Notes: generated by a model not told the origin, from the sequence alone. DNA of 64,000 nt from Leptodontidium sp. MPI-SDFR-AT-0119 (GCA_020726505.1 JAHLEZ010000047.1:124001-188000); one strand, 5' to 3'. Numbered from the stretch's first letter, positions 1 to 11,672 are shown. A program made the numbers and translations.

Positions 1-35
1 TCCACTCCATAATCAGTAGAAGCTCGAATATTTCA

Positions 36-1342
36 TTATTTCCATAAGTCTACTTTGACACCATTAATCCCCTCCAAGATGCTATAATCCAACCCCGGCT
101 GCTTCACTGACACAACAATTGCGTTGAAGCTTTCCAAAATTTCTCTTCGCCAGGCCATGTCTTTCAACTTGGGTATTTCGGGAATAGCTGCCTGATCTAC
201 TAACGGATCGCAGAACATCACGTCGACTTCCCCGGAGCTCCATATAAAATTGAGAAGTTGAACACCAGGTGAGTTGACCAGGTCAGACTGGCCGGCTTTA
301 AACCCCACCCCAACCACTAGAACACGTGGTCGGCTGCTGGCGCCATGAAGTCGATCATTGTCGTCCAGTAAAGATCTAAGCAATTGACTAGCGATTCTTG
401 AAGGGCGTGTAGACATGCTCTTGTGCGCTTGCTGGAGAAGTGGGAGGTTGCAAGTTGACATGAAATAGGTCGGATTCACTGGTATGCAGTGACCACCAAT
501 ACCAAGAGAAGGGAATATGGGAAGATATCCAAAGGGTTTGGTCGCAGCCGTCTTGGCGACTTCGAAGGGATCAATGCCGAATGGGATGCATGCATCAGCC
601 ATTTCGTTGGCGTATGCTATGGCTACTGTTCTTTGACAGTTTTCGTACAACTTCACCATCTCTGCGACCTCGGGCTTGCTGACAGGCACAACAGTATCAA
701 ATGCATATTCATAAAGTCTAGTGATTGCATCGAGGGAGCCAGGGACGACATCATCAAGTGCAGATACAATTTTTGGGATAGAATTGGCAGGAGGCGAGAC
801 TCGCCCGGGATCGATTCTCTGTTTTGAGATGTTACAAATTGGACATTATTTGGTTGGGGTATAATAGCACTTACCTCTGGTGACATGCCGGCAAAAACTC
901 CACGAGATCTGGCAAGCGGTTCAAGGAGGCGTCGAGTCGTTCCAATGGCGACTGTACTTTCGATAACGACAATGGAACCCCGCCGGGCATTACTCCCAAC
1001 GACTTCCAGAGCATCTTCTATGTGAGAAAGATCAACGCTGCCATCTCTTCTCAAAGTCGTGGGAACTGAAATGAGGAAATTTGAGGCGCGTCTGAGGTCT
1101 TCGACGTTGTTCGTGAAGCGTATCCTGTCCGGCTGATAGTTTCCGGATCTAAGTTTTTCCAGTCGTGACGGTGATACATCGTAGCCGATCACGTTGAAAG
1201 AAGAGGAGAAAGAATAAACAAGATGTTCGCCGACGTAACCGACACCAATAACTGCAAGGACTGGGCGATCACCGAGCTCTCTTGAACTGGACGTAAATAT
1301 AGGAGTTGGGTGCTCATCATCTCGGGACAGTTTTGGGACCAT
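36..1342 (-). CDS. Nucleotide-sugar dehydrogenase (UDP-HexNAc/UDP-glucose dehydrogenase family)
   Basis: Two exons, 1342-875 and 818-36; the 56-bp intron has a GTAAGT donor and CAG acceptor and the join keeps frame, giving 416 residues. The N-terminal Rossmann motif GVGYVG is at residues 33-38. The helix with EMVKLYEN is near 208-216. The catalytic cysteine lies in GIGGHCIPVNPTYF (about C267), followed by a second nucleotide-binding half. Family knowledge: these enzymes oxidise a UDP-hexose C6 to a uronic acid with two NAD. The GGHC motif and the length near 420 resemble the bacterial WecC/WbpO type (UDP-ManNAc/GalNAc/GlcNAc dehydrogenases), not the eukaryotic UDP-glucose dehydrogenase motif GGSC. 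The exact substrate is inference. It is divergent from a chitin-synthase-like gene across about 1 kb, which suggests that it supplies a uronic-acid sugar donor for that enzyme. Confidence 0.88.
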
Positions 1343-1733
1343 ATTTGCTCAGGTGTGTTGAAAGACGTTTGGAGATACAAAGGCGGAGTCGATTATAAGA
1401 GAAGAAGTGTGAGCTTAGGAATGATGCGATGCAAACCTCGGATTACTATGTTTTTCAAAGGGGGCTTGCTCCACTCTATAATCAAGCTGAACCAAACTCT
1501 ATCCTCCTTTCGCCAAGTCCTGGTGTCGATAAGGTTAATGTTTACCAGGAAACTTTGGCTAACGACCCGCACCATGAGCCTGGCCTTTAGGTTAGAACAG
1601 ATACGAGGATGTTATACGAGCAAACATCACCGTATCCACTCAACATATCCGCCTGATTCAACGTTTAAGTTATTAACTCATTTCCGGCCTCCGGTCTTTG
1701 CTGAGGCTGCCAAGTTGAAAATCGTACTCAAGG

Positions 1734-1747
1734 ATTACCTAGGTAAT
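1734..1747. promoter_or_regulatory. 14-bp palindrome with TACCTAGGTA core
   Basis: ATTACCTAGGTAAT reads the same on both strands. The 10-bp core recurs exactly at 33034, 33091 and 49755, always outside genes. It could be a site for a dimeric transcription factor; this is inferred only from symmetry and recurrence. Confidence 0.4.
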
Positions 1748-2144
1748 TGTCGATGTGATCAAAGCTTACCCGGAGATTTCAGTGTACCTCACAGGTTCTA
1801 ACGAGCTCTTACATTCTTTAAATTCATATCAAGATCTTCTACTTTAAAAATCAGAATATTGGATCCCACAGATTTGTTGAATAGATACGGTATGCCCTTT
1901 TCAATTGCTGCTTTCTCCTTATGTTTCAACGCACCGAACTGAGAATTCACCTAACCCCTCCCTTTCATCTGTACTTAGTTAGTGTGATGGGTCAGAACTT
2001 TAATAAAATTGCCCACCGAAAAGGCATTCTGGATTCTGACTGCCAAGGAAATTTACATCAGGAGCCGATGGAGGCAACCATTCAAATATGTTCCGTTACC
2101 AAGTGGCGGTGACAATTCTAGTTCACAGGTGCTAAACTCAGCGC

Positions 2145-2155
2145 TATATAATATA
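2145..2155 (+). promoter_or_regulatory. TATA-like element upstream of the chitin-synthase-like gene
   Basis: TATATAATATA lies about 180 bp upstream of the ATG at 2338, followed by a pyrimidine-rich stretch, a common arrangement in fungal promoters. The transcription start is not determined. Confidence 0.4.
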
Positions 2156-2337
2156 CACTCTTGAACTCCTTCGTTCTCGACTTGTCCATAGTTTCTCTTC
2201 TTCTGCCCAACATTTTAAAAGATACAGATTCTTCTCAAACCAACCATTGTTGAATTACCACTGCAATCAGCCCCCCCACAATCTACCGGTTGTTGTCAGC
2301 ATCATTGCCGTATTCTTGGTTCAATTCATAAGAAGCA

Positions 2338-4161
2338 ATGGATTTCGAAACGACCACGACAGCCGGTGGCATTATCGCTACCAGTCATAGGAGTATTCCA
2401 ACCAAGCTAAGAAAGGGAAGCTTCTCCCTTTCAACTTTGGGCATACGGAATGTTGTTGAGCACATCCCCTCTCTCAATATGAGGCGACTACGCCAGGAGA
2501 AATATATCTTCCTATCTATCTTGCTGTCGATGAAGTGAGTTTACATGTCCTATTGAAAATTAAGGTTTAGTTTCCTGATTTCTAACTTGTACTTCCTAGC
2601 ATTGCAATCTTTCATATGTCGATGGATATGTCGAAATACTATTGGATAATACTTCCAATTTATTTTCTTCGGCCACTGACAGACTTCATCGAAATTCTGG
2701 CAATACTCATTGCTTATCCCATCAGAAGAGCAAATTCACGCAAACCTCAAATCCCAGAAACCTTGGAGAGCCTTGTCTACTTGCTTCCGTGTTACAACGA
2801 AACCTCTGCAGAGTTGATAAATTCATTAAACTCCCTCGCTGAGCAAAAACAAGTTGATGCTCACAAACAAGCCATCTTCATTGTTTGCGATGGGCGATGC
2901 AAGGGGACAGGCATGACAAAGACCACAGCGGATCATCTTGCACAGGATATCATTGAGCGTCCATCGAGTATGCTTATACCCGCGGCCTACACATCATGGG
3001 ATGGTAGTCAAATGGATGTCGAAATTCTCCAGGGTGAGTTCAGAGGACTGCCAGTTTTCTGCATCATTAAAGCACAGAATCGTGGGAAAAGAGATGGGAT
3101 CATTCTCGTCCGATCATTCCTCCATAAATTCAACCAACGCAGAACACACCTGTCCACCGGCATCTTGACTCCGAGGCTTTTCGCTCTCGCCACTGAATTT
3201 CTCACCAAATCATCATTGGCCTCAGTGGAATACGTTGTCGGTATGGACGCGGATACTCGATTTGACCACGAGTGTGTCTTCAACCTCATGCAAACTGTGC
3301 GAGAAGGTGACCAGGTTGTTGGGGTAAGTGGCTACGTGCTAGCAGACCCAACAACCTCGGAACCATACTCGCTCTCCTATCTCTATCAAAATGCGGAGTA
3401 CACCATTGGACAGCACCGCCGGCGCCTCCGCCAAGACCTCACCAGCAGGAAGGTAACATGCCTTCCAGGATGTTGTCAACTTCTCCGAGTCACGGAGAAT
3501 ACTTGCGGAGATGGTGTCTTGGAGCAGTTTGGATACCATCCAACGGACAAAGATGGACTCTTCCGAACCATTCGATCAATGATGAGCGAGGATAGAGATC
3601 ATGTCTGTCTTGTCCTTCGCGAAAACGCCAACGTTGAAGTTCGCCAATGTCTCAGGGCGCGGGCCTTCACTTCCGTTCCGCAATCATTTATGGTATTCCT
3701 CTGCCAGCGTCGACGGTGGACGCTGGGTCCAATAACAAGCGACGTCCTTCTCGTAGCCAGAAAGACGACTGGATGGGTTGAAAGATTGTCGGCAGCAGCC
3801 TCAACAGTTGACTGGGCGGTAACATTATCCCTGGCTTTTTCTCAGTGGTTCCGTATGTACCCTAACATCGTGATACCTCAGTTGATACTAACTAACAAAA
3901 CTAGGAGACACGTCTGATCCCAAAATCGGAATGTGTTTGTTTGCCCTTGGTATGTTTAGGAACATTTGGAATCTTTCAATTGCTTTTGTGTCTTGCAGGT
4001 CGTTGAAGGAAGCCATCCACTATGTAATAGGTGCTATGATGTGTATCTTTTTCGGTCAATATGTTGGTGTGGCAGTGGTGATTTACTCTTTGTATCATTT
4101 GGATGATTTCCGGTGGGGAAAAACTCGAACTGTTAGCGATGATAGTAGCAAGCGGAAGTAA
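2338..4161 (+). CDS. Chitin-synthase-like family 2 glycosyltransferase
   Basis: Three exons: 2338-2534, 2600-3852 and 3905-4161. The introns are 65 and 52 bp, the second with an ACTAAC branch site. The product has 568 residues. It carries the processive GT2/chitin-synthase set: MDADTRF (acidic residues about 282-284), QNAEY near 329 (the QxxEY type), PGC, SEDRD near 396 and QRRRW at 435-439. Hydrophobic segments lie before the catalytic domain and in the last about 100 residues, and the C-terminal DDFRWGKTR is typical of chitin synthases. Family knowledge: such membrane enzymes polymerise UDP-GlcNAc or related donors and extrude the chain. The protein lacks the long N-terminal domain of classes I-III and the myosin domain of class V, so it is a short, divergent member. 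The divergent dehydrogenase suggests a uronic-acid-containing product, which is inference. The start was chosen because it is the first ATG in the open exon and gives a clean splice. Confidence 0.88.
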
Positions 4162-5724
4162 CCATTGAAACAATGTTTAGGGGGAAGTACAGATAGGTGC
4201 CTATCGTAATTATCTTGGCAAGTTCATACTTTGAGTAAATTTACCAGTTCAGAATAAGAATGGAGTAGTATATGGAGCAAGGACATGAAGCATGAGTATA
4301 GAGTTTGAATCTTGGAGGCCCTATGCATAGGTTTTCAAAATCATAGCATTTGATAGTTGTTTTCTCAGTAGAGAACATATTCTGGTCATTATCTGGCAAA
4401 TTATCATTGGCAATGAGCTTACAAGTAAATTTTTGAGTCCCCCAATCGAAATTACACTTATCCTCCCTCGTTTCGGGGCAGCTGCTCATATTCAAGTACA
4501 CAACCGGAACTAGCGAGAAGAAAGAAAAACTAAGTCCCCCTTGCATGGTAATCCTATGGCAGCTTCTTGGCTAGGTTTATATGAAGGAAATTCTCGGCAT
4601 CTAAACAATTATTCTTGATCGCATTACCATTCCCATTACTAATTGCCTGCGCACTTTTCTTTGTTTCCCGAATCGGCAATTTGCCAAAGTGTCTATCGGA
4701 GTCTTGAAGATGGAAGCGTTTTCTCTAGTCAAGCATAAAGTGGTCATCAATATTCCCGCCATTCAATGGCCGAGGAAGTGCGAATCCTAGAGAATTAAAG
4801 CAAGGTAATACCAATCACGGACCCAATCAATAATTTCCAGGAACAGAAAAAGTATCTCAGCCAACATCTATTGCCCAAGTTCCTGAGCAGCACCTTATTT
4901 TGCCTTGTTATTATTACCCCGTTGTCACAACGCAACTAATTTGACAGGACGTTTTCAATCTTTGGGATTTTAAATCATAATGGACAAAGCGGTCTTTATC
5001 AACTTAGCCAAATCGCTCGCGCTTTCAGGAACGCTCTGTAGTAGAACATTGCGCCTTGAATAATGTGAAAGGGTGTTGCATGATTAGTGCAGAAATAAAA
5101 TCAAAGGCCCCTTGTTCAAATTTAAGTGTCCGGAACCACAAGGAAATCAAATTAGTACATATAATGTGGTGCGAGACCAAACTAATGGGCTCTGCGAGCT
5201 ATTGAGCGAAAGTGGAAGTGATTAAATGTTGGTACAGGAGAAGGTCTAAGTGGTAGAGGGCTGTATGTGAGGTACTTTGTATCCTGTCCCATCTCCCACA
5301 CACCACCACGTGTTGGAGACTCGGCCTTTTCTCATGGTCACCGACAATCTCTAAGCTCTCTAGGCCACGGCACCTTCGTGCCTTGGAATTTGGGGACCCT
5401 TGTTTTTCTACTAAACCTAATGCATCGTCGTTATGTGTAAAACAACTGAATCGCGGCTCTGAGATATCTAAATTACAAGAGGTAAAACAAAAGAAGATAA
5501 TCCACCACAGCGGTAAGCCCTAGAAGAACCTAATCAGGTGTTGTGCAGTGCTGTACAACAAATAAACAATCAATGAACAACACGATTTCATCCCAAACAG
5601 GAAATTTGGACAGATACATAAAAGTTTTGGTATCTCTCGTGAAATAAATGTATCTACATCCCATAACATTCATTCAATCAATCAATCCTCAGGTTCTCTC
5701 ATCTCAGTTATCACTATTACAAAG
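4162..5724. other. Intergenic, no gene seen
   Basis: About 1.5 kb of moderately AT-rich sequence. The only longer frame, on the minus strand at 4241-4546, resembles no known family and has no splice context. Nothing else was recognised. Confidence 0.5.
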
Positions 5725-6546
5725 ATGTCTTCCTGTACTCATGACGAATTCCTCGATATGGTTGAGAATATACTTGACCAAATCATCCCTGGCGAAGAGA
5801 TAGAGGTCATTAGTTTCAACTTCACCGAGCTACGAAGTATCACATGGGAACACAAAGATGGAAGTTTTGTTTCACTAAGTCTTATGGGACGTTGGTTGAA
5901 GGGCCAAGGACACCACAAGAGGTTGATAACTCAGAATCTGATGAATTTGCTTCGAGCACATGCGGAGCTTGGTGTGAACGTCGACGCCGACTTCTTGGGT
6001 ACTTCATGGGAGGGTATCAAGTTTGTGTGGAAGGTTTTCGAGATTAGCACACCCCCGCAGTTCGTGAGTGACTCCGATAAGTCAAGTCCTGGGTCAAATC
6101 CTTCCCCACAACCACAACGAGAGTGGCTGGAGGACTCTCCACCACTGCCACCAAACGACTCCAAAACTCCACCATTCCCACCACCAAACTCAAACTCTCC
6201 AGCAAGACCACCATGGTGCGTAGAATCTCCATCAAGTAGTTCGGATTCTCCACGAAAAGGGTCAGACTCTTCACAAAAAAGTTCAGATTATTTACGAAAA
6301 GGATCAGACACTTCACGGAAATGGTCTGACTCTTCACAAAAAGGTTTAGAATCTTCACGAAAAGAGTCAGTCTCTTCACCAAAACATCCAGACTCTCCAT
6401 CACAAGGCTCAGACTCTTCATCACAAAAGTCAGACTCTCCACCAAAAGAGTCCGACTCTTTACCAAAGAAGCCCGATTCTCCACCATTCTCACCAAAGAG
6501 CTCGGGACCTTCACGATCTCTGAAAAGAAAAGCACATGAAAGATGA
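5725..6546 (+). CDS. Unrecognised protein with C-terminal Ser/Asp/Lys heptapeptide repeats
   Basis: A single exon of 273 residues. Residues 1-115 look like a small folded domain (acidic, hydrophobic pattern, FVWKVFEI near the end) that I do not recognise. From about 120 the chain is Pro/Ser-rich and disordered. Residues 173-249 are eleven consecutive 7-residue units of the form SDSSxKx (for example SDSSQKG and SDTSRKW), followed by Pro/Ser and a basic tail, RSLKRKAHER. There is no signal peptide or membrane segment. The units alternate acidic, phosphorylatable Ser and Lys, which would suit a phospho-regulated or nucleic-acid/chromatin-binding tail; this is inference. The start has an AAGATGTC context and is the only sensible ATG. 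Expression is unproven. Confidence 0.65.
   Translation: MSSCTHDEFLDMVENILDQIIPGEEIEVISFNFTELRSITWEHKDGSFVSLSLMGRWLKGQGHHKRLITQNLMNLLRAHAELGVNVDADFLGTSWEGIKFVWKVFEISTPPQFVSDSDKSSPGSNPSPQPQREWLEDSPPLPPNDSKTPPFPPPNSNSPARPPWCVESPSSSSDSPRKGSDSSQKSSDYLRKGSDTSRKWSDSSQKGLESSRKESVSSPKHPDSPSQGSDSSSQKSDSPPKESDSLPKKPDSPPFSPKSSGPSRSLKRKAHER
6241..6471 (+). repeat. Coding 21-bp minisatellite, eleven units
   Basis: 231 bp, exactly 11 x 21 bp, encodes heptapeptides such as SDSPRKG, SDSSQKS, SDYLRKG, SDTSRKW and SDSPPKE. The units have diverged in sequence but never in length. A partial twelfth unit (PDSPP) follows. Confidence 0.85.
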
Positions 6547-9500
6547 ATTTTTTCAAGGATATGGCGTTAATCTAAATTTGTATGCGCTGAGCTCCGCGTT
6601 TTGTTCATCTTTCATTGGATTGGAAATGAATTTGTCCAGTAGAGAAATCGACGGGTGGGGAATTAGCGCAGTAGTTTTATAATATATGCATTAATTGTGT
6701 GTTTCAATCTATGTTATTTTGTTGGAATGGTGAAACTTGAATAGAATTGTGACTAATGTGAACCGCTAAGGCTACAGCTTCTTAGAGGTAATTGAGGGTA
6801 CTCGGCAGCGAGTAATCGACGATGTTCTTTGTTACAAGGAGAGTGGGACATGACACGCAGGCCTGCCCCACTTTTCTCTAGAATCGTTGTATTTAATAGC
6901 TTAGGTGACTGGAGTCTGCGAATCAATACTGAGGCGCTAAGTCTAAAGGTTAGGTGAGGTATGAGTCTGCCAAATACCTCAGGACATTTAAGGAAATGAG
7001 CAAATTCTCCATCAGTAAAACCGGACTCATGAAGGAGTTCTACATTAATTTTCAACTCCAAGTCCTTCATTGCGTCGATCTCCTCAAGCCCCCAAACAAC
7101 GGAGCGCAAGATATAGTACTATTTCCGTCAGAGATCAAATCTGAGAACCATGGGCAACCGAAACATTGCAAGCAAACGAGGAAAACTCCGCGAGAGAACC
7201 TCCACCAGAGAAAAACTATGTGATAGTATGAGTTTATTCGATAAAATGAAACCTACGCCGGGCCGATTCAAATGAATAACCCAGTATACATGTAAGTGTT
7301 TAGCTCTTCGACCTTCCAAATGGATAATGATTAATGAGTGAATAGATTGCCTGAAAAAATCCTATCACGTTTGGCGTGCGGGCCCACAGAGAAAATGACT
7401 TCAGGCTATACTTTACGGTCAGTCAACTAGTTGATTTCCTCCCCTGCTACAGATCGTTTTACCACCGCTTCCCAAATGATCTCTCCGTCTATTCTGACCT
7501 ACCACACCCACCATGCCCACCCGGGAGCTATTGACTCGAAAATGCAATCTCCTTGGCTTCCATCATTAATGAACTGATCTAGGCATTCAAGTAGCGCAGA
7601 TCCATAGATTCCCATTGCAGACATGAAAACTATCGAAGCTATCTGGATTTTCAACTCGCAGCCCAAGCTAAGGACTTAGATGCTAGGGAGATTCGTCGCA
7701 TTGTTTTTCTGTTATTATAAGCACCGGGAATGTGATTTGGGTAGTCCGTGGACCCTGGACAACATTCGGAGATTATTAGCAAAGCATCCAGCGCTGGTGA
7801 AGATGATGCAAGATCTGAAGGGGGCTAATGAGTTCAGAGACCCCCACCCACCGCTTTGGGAGAGGAGGGATGTCTTGGTTTGTCGACGGCAAAATCATTT
7901 TTGGAAGGATGGGAAGAGGTGAGCTCTTTCTGACAGAGGGGCTATAAGTGTCTCAAGGATGAGTTTTACAGGAAAATTGGATGAGCTACGGAACTTGACG
8001 GAGGTTTTTTGGGTCTAAGGGAGGAAACAAGAGAGGGCCAACGCACAATTCCAACGGTACCTGTATCCACCTTCATATCTTAGAGCATTTTCTTGGGGGC
8101 GGGAAGCGCTATCGAGATATATGAAACCTCTCCTGCGTAGAATGTATGCTCAGCTCTCACCCCCACCCCACCCCCCCCGTCCCCTCCCCCAAAAAAAGCC
8201 TTCTTCTAGCAGCGGTCTCTCATTCACTAGACAAGCAAGCGGATTAAGACACGGGATCGACTCCGTGACTTTGTTTTTGAGAGCGGGTGATTACGTGGTA
8301 TAGATTGTAATCGTCGATTAGAATCATCTGTGTCGGTAAAGTTAGTCATTCTAAATGCACGAAGTATGTAGCCGAAATAAATGTCTGCTTTCCATTCCCA
8401 GTTCGAGGCTGTGCTAGAGAGCCCGAGGCAGGCAGATTTGTGGAAGGGAAATAAGCGAGTCCACTAAAGCTCCAAATGACCTTTTGCATCGGAGAGATGT
8501 ATTCTCGTGAAACACCACGGCTGGCATATGAATAGGATGCCAACGCAGAAGCACGGCTTATGGCATATGCAAATGACCCAAGTTACCTGGTACCTGCAAT
8601 GCGGTGAGGCAAATCTGCCTGCCCGCCTGCCTGCATCTACGGGGTGGGGAGAAGCGTACGATCGCTACTTAGAAGCGATGGACTTGGAGGCTCCGTATTG
8701 GACCAGACCAAATGGACGGAAATCTGCAATGGTATAAGGACATCCGGTCCCCACCATGGTATTGCCGCCAGGACACTCAACCAGACCCAGCGAAGTTGCC
8801 GGTAAATCAGATCCTCTGCACGGACGTGAAAGGACGATTTGACAATCCTCTTCTATTCTCCTCTGGCCATATCTCTTTTGCCGATTATCCTCATTACGAG
8901 AAGAGACTCCGAGAAATGAAACACTAGTAAGTCCGTTATGCCAGTAGTCAGTATTCATACACACACTGATGTCGATAGCATGGATTTCCAAGCACCAGCC
9001 GGACTCCGCGGTCTGTGGCGAGATAAACGCAATTTATACTGTAAGCTTGCCGTCTGAATATGAAACGAACAGTAGTTTACAGCAAAATGCAGCATTCTAC
9101 ACTCTCTGGCTGGTCGTGATATTCGGCGGTGTGTGCAACCTTTTAGCACTGGCATCTCTCGTTGTCTCCGCTCTTCAGCTATGGGCTGCTATTCACCCCC
9201 CTGGTAACTGACTGCTACAAACATCTCTGTCTGGGAGCAAAGATGGAAGGGGAAAGATGTATGTTACCTGGCACTGGGGTGGAAGCCAAACATGCTGGTG
9301 TTGATTGGGAGGAGGAGAGTGGTGCAGTGTTTGTTAAACAGGGATGATTATTTTGCAGTATGGTCCAAAAGATGGAAATTCAACGTAGAAAAAAGACAGA
9401 GAAATCGTAAAGCAGTTTCAAGCATTTGCAGCAGATCGGGACAAAGGCAGAGACCCCAAATCCGGGAATTCGTTCAGCGTCTGCGTCCATGGCTGAAGAG

Positions 9501-10563
9501 TCTCAGAAGAGCTCCTGGTAACTTCGGTCCAGCGTTATGACAATTTGCTGTGGATTGTTACTGAAATATGCTACTGCAGTGCAGGATTCTCAGATGCTTA
9601 TGATTGCATCATCGCCATTCGGATGTTCCGCTCAATTCCAAGTTCCCATCTCCTCGGCACGTGATGCACACGGAAAGTCCAAATCATAAGGCTCCTCTAG
9701 TCGGGAGTTGCAGCGGCTTTCACTTGAACTGCGCAATACAGAAAATTGTGTATACTCGAGGACTTCAGCCTTTTAAACGATAGAGAGAAGGTTTCGGGCG
9801 GATTCGAATGGCAAATACTCTCATGGTATGATACCAAAGTCCAGTGTGATAGACGGGTTGGTTGAAAATGGCTCTTCATGTCCCACAAAACCAGTTGAAT
9901 CGTTCCACTGGTCTTGTGGGAGATAAGAGTTTGAGCGGATTCTGCAGAGTCATGTTCCTGCCGCTGGCCGTGATCATCCGCTTGAATGGTTCGATATCGT
10001 GTTTTTCTCGTGTCATGTGTTTGTGGTTCGTGCGATGGGATGAGATGAGATGAAATGGGCCGGTCAAGAGCGGGTATTGAAACTTCGGGCCGAATTATTT
10101 GTTCTTTGTACTTAGAAATGAGGTTATTGATACTGGATTCGGATTGTTTTCTTTGTCTCATAAACAAAGGAGAAGAAGTGCATAGGAAGCGAAGGTACAG
10201 AAAGGGGAAGGCGCAGATCAATGTCCTCGTGACCCCTGACGGTAAGACCCGCTCTTTCTTGATTTGACAGGGGTTTTAGCGTCACACTGGCGACTAGCGA
10301 CCTCCACTCTGAGCATGGCTCCACTCACTACCCCGCATTCTCAAGGCACACTAGAAGCCCAAACTCACGTGAGGCCACACCACGCAACTCTCTTCTCTTC
10401 TTCTCTCAGTCAGCTCTCGTCTTCTTCTTCTCTTCTTCATCCAATCCCACCCATCAGCATCAACAGCATCAAAAGCTTCATTTCTTCCTCTTTGAGACAC
10501 TCGCCACCCCTCCATACATACACCCACACACATCCACTTCCTGCAGCACTTCCAGTCGCAATC
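6547..10563. other. Gene-poor region with short decayed frames
   Basis: About 4 kb without a supported gene. Short frames at 7680-7922 (plus) and around 6753-7109 (minus; its first about 50 codons read like protein, including HESGFTDGEFAHFLKCPE) may be remnants of old genes, but they lack introns, partners or recognisable domains. One inverted-repeat pair is annotated separately. The last 300 bp before the DJ-1 gene are CT-rich, as in a fungal promoter. Confidence 0.45.
8427..8623. repeat. Short element bounded by 14-bp inverted repeats
   Basis: GGCAGGCAGATTTG at 8427-8440 is matched by its exact reverse complement at 8610-8623, about 170 bp apart. The size would suit a MITE remnant or a cruciform. 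No target-site duplication was established, so the assignment is tentative. Confidence 0.3.
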
Positions 10564-11672
10564 ATGGCAGCAACTGACTCAGTCCCTATCATCAAGGTGT
10601 TATTCACACTGCATCCTGGCATGGATGCCATGGACTTCGTGGGCCCCCTCGAGGTCTTGACCCATGCCAGACACAACATCAATGATGAAAGTAAGTGCCG
10701 AACGGTGTCGAATAGCTTCATTTCTCCCGTTTCGAGCTTTGTTTGTTTACCCCGCGTTCGAGTTCCCCGCATTTGCCGTAGGATCCACGTGTGCCAACTC
10801 CACCACCACGACTCGAGCCTCAATAGAGCTCAAGGGAGTTCAATTCGTTGATGTGTATACAATCTGCGAATACCTCACCTCTATATTGCTAGCATCTGCG
10901 TGCTATTCTTGACTGCACCAGCTAACATCTCTTTCAACCAGCCACCAAGGCCTTTTCTGCCTCCTTCGTCTCAACCGAAGAACACACCGTCTCCGCCCAA
11001 GGAGCTAGCTTCCGTGCCCATATGGACTTCAAGGAAGCTTACACCCGCCTCTCCGAATTCGACATCCTTGTCGTCCCTGGCGGTGGAACCGACGCAGTCC
11101 TCAAATCCAAGTCCGAACCCCTCGGCCTCATCAAAGCTTTCTCCGACCTCCAGAAGAAACACCCAGACAAGGAACGCACTGTATTCTCCGTCTGCACAGG
11201 CAGTCTCTTCCTCGCGCAGGCCGGCATTCTGTCTGGTCTCTCTGCCACCACACACCCCGACTTCTATGCCAAGTTCGAGAAGGTCTGCAGCGAGATCTCG
11301 CAGCGCGATCTGGCTGAGCGTTGTGATGTGGTGGAGGAGAGATACGTCGTGAATAACTTGCGTTTCGATCTCGGTGATCCAAATGAGAACCCATATGTTC
11401 GCCGCAAGTCGGATGCTAGACGCCCATCTATGGGCCGTAAGGGCAGTAATGCGTGGAAGGAGAGTAACGCCCGCCGTGAGAGCAATGCTCGTCGTGCGGC
11501 CCTCCGCCTTGGTGGCTTGAGAGTCATCACTTCGGGTGGGATCACCTGTGGTCTCGATGCCAGTTTGTACCTGGTTAGTATTATGGTCAGTGAGGAGGCT
11601 GCGACTGAGGTCGAGCGAGTCATGCAGTATGAATGGAAGAAGGGCATTGTTGTAGATGGTATTGACATCTAA
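10564..11672 (+). CDS. DJ-1/PfpI family protein (class I glutamine amidotransferase-like)
   Basis: Two exons, 10564-10690 and 10942-11672, with a GTAAGT donor and a GCTAAC branch site. The 251-bp intron is long for this window. The product has 285 residues. The opening FTLHPGMDAMDFVGPLEVL and LVVPGGG are typical of fungal DJ-1/PfpI proteins. The nucleophile elbow VCTGSLFLAQAG puts the reactive cysteine near residue 127, followed by a histidine in SATTHPDF. Family knowledge: members act as stress-response proteins, glyoxalase III, isonitrile hydratase or transcriptional co-factors; the exact role is not deducible. Residues about 195-230 hold an Arg/Ser/Asn-rich insertion with repeated SNARRE-type units, after which the conserved core resumes (ITSGGITCGLDASLYLV). 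The start was chosen at the CAATCATGGC context, where homology begins. Confidence 0.87.

Larger units (their letters stand above)
1343..2337. other. Divergent intergenic region shared by dehydrogenase and GT2 genes
   Basis: No supported gene. It holds the upstream regions of both flanking genes. A 14-bp perfect palindrome with core TACCTAGGTA lies near the middle and a TATA-like stretch lies about 180 bp before the plus-strand ATG. The open frames inside are short and show no family resemblance. Confidence 0.6.

Noticed and set aside
3948..3996. Possible third intron in the chitin-synthase-like gene (GTATGTTT...TTGCAG)
   Set aside because: Removing the 49 bp leads to an immediate stop and would lose the conserved C-terminal DDFRWGKTR; reading through is correct.
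7680..7922. 80-codon frame in decayed DNA
   Set aside because: No recognisable family and no splice-consistent continuation; could be a remnant but not supportable as a gene.
8230..8300. tRNA T-arm-like hairpin (CACGG/CCGTG around GATCGACT)
   Set aside because: The loop is 8 nt without TTCRA and no D or anticodon arm fits around it.
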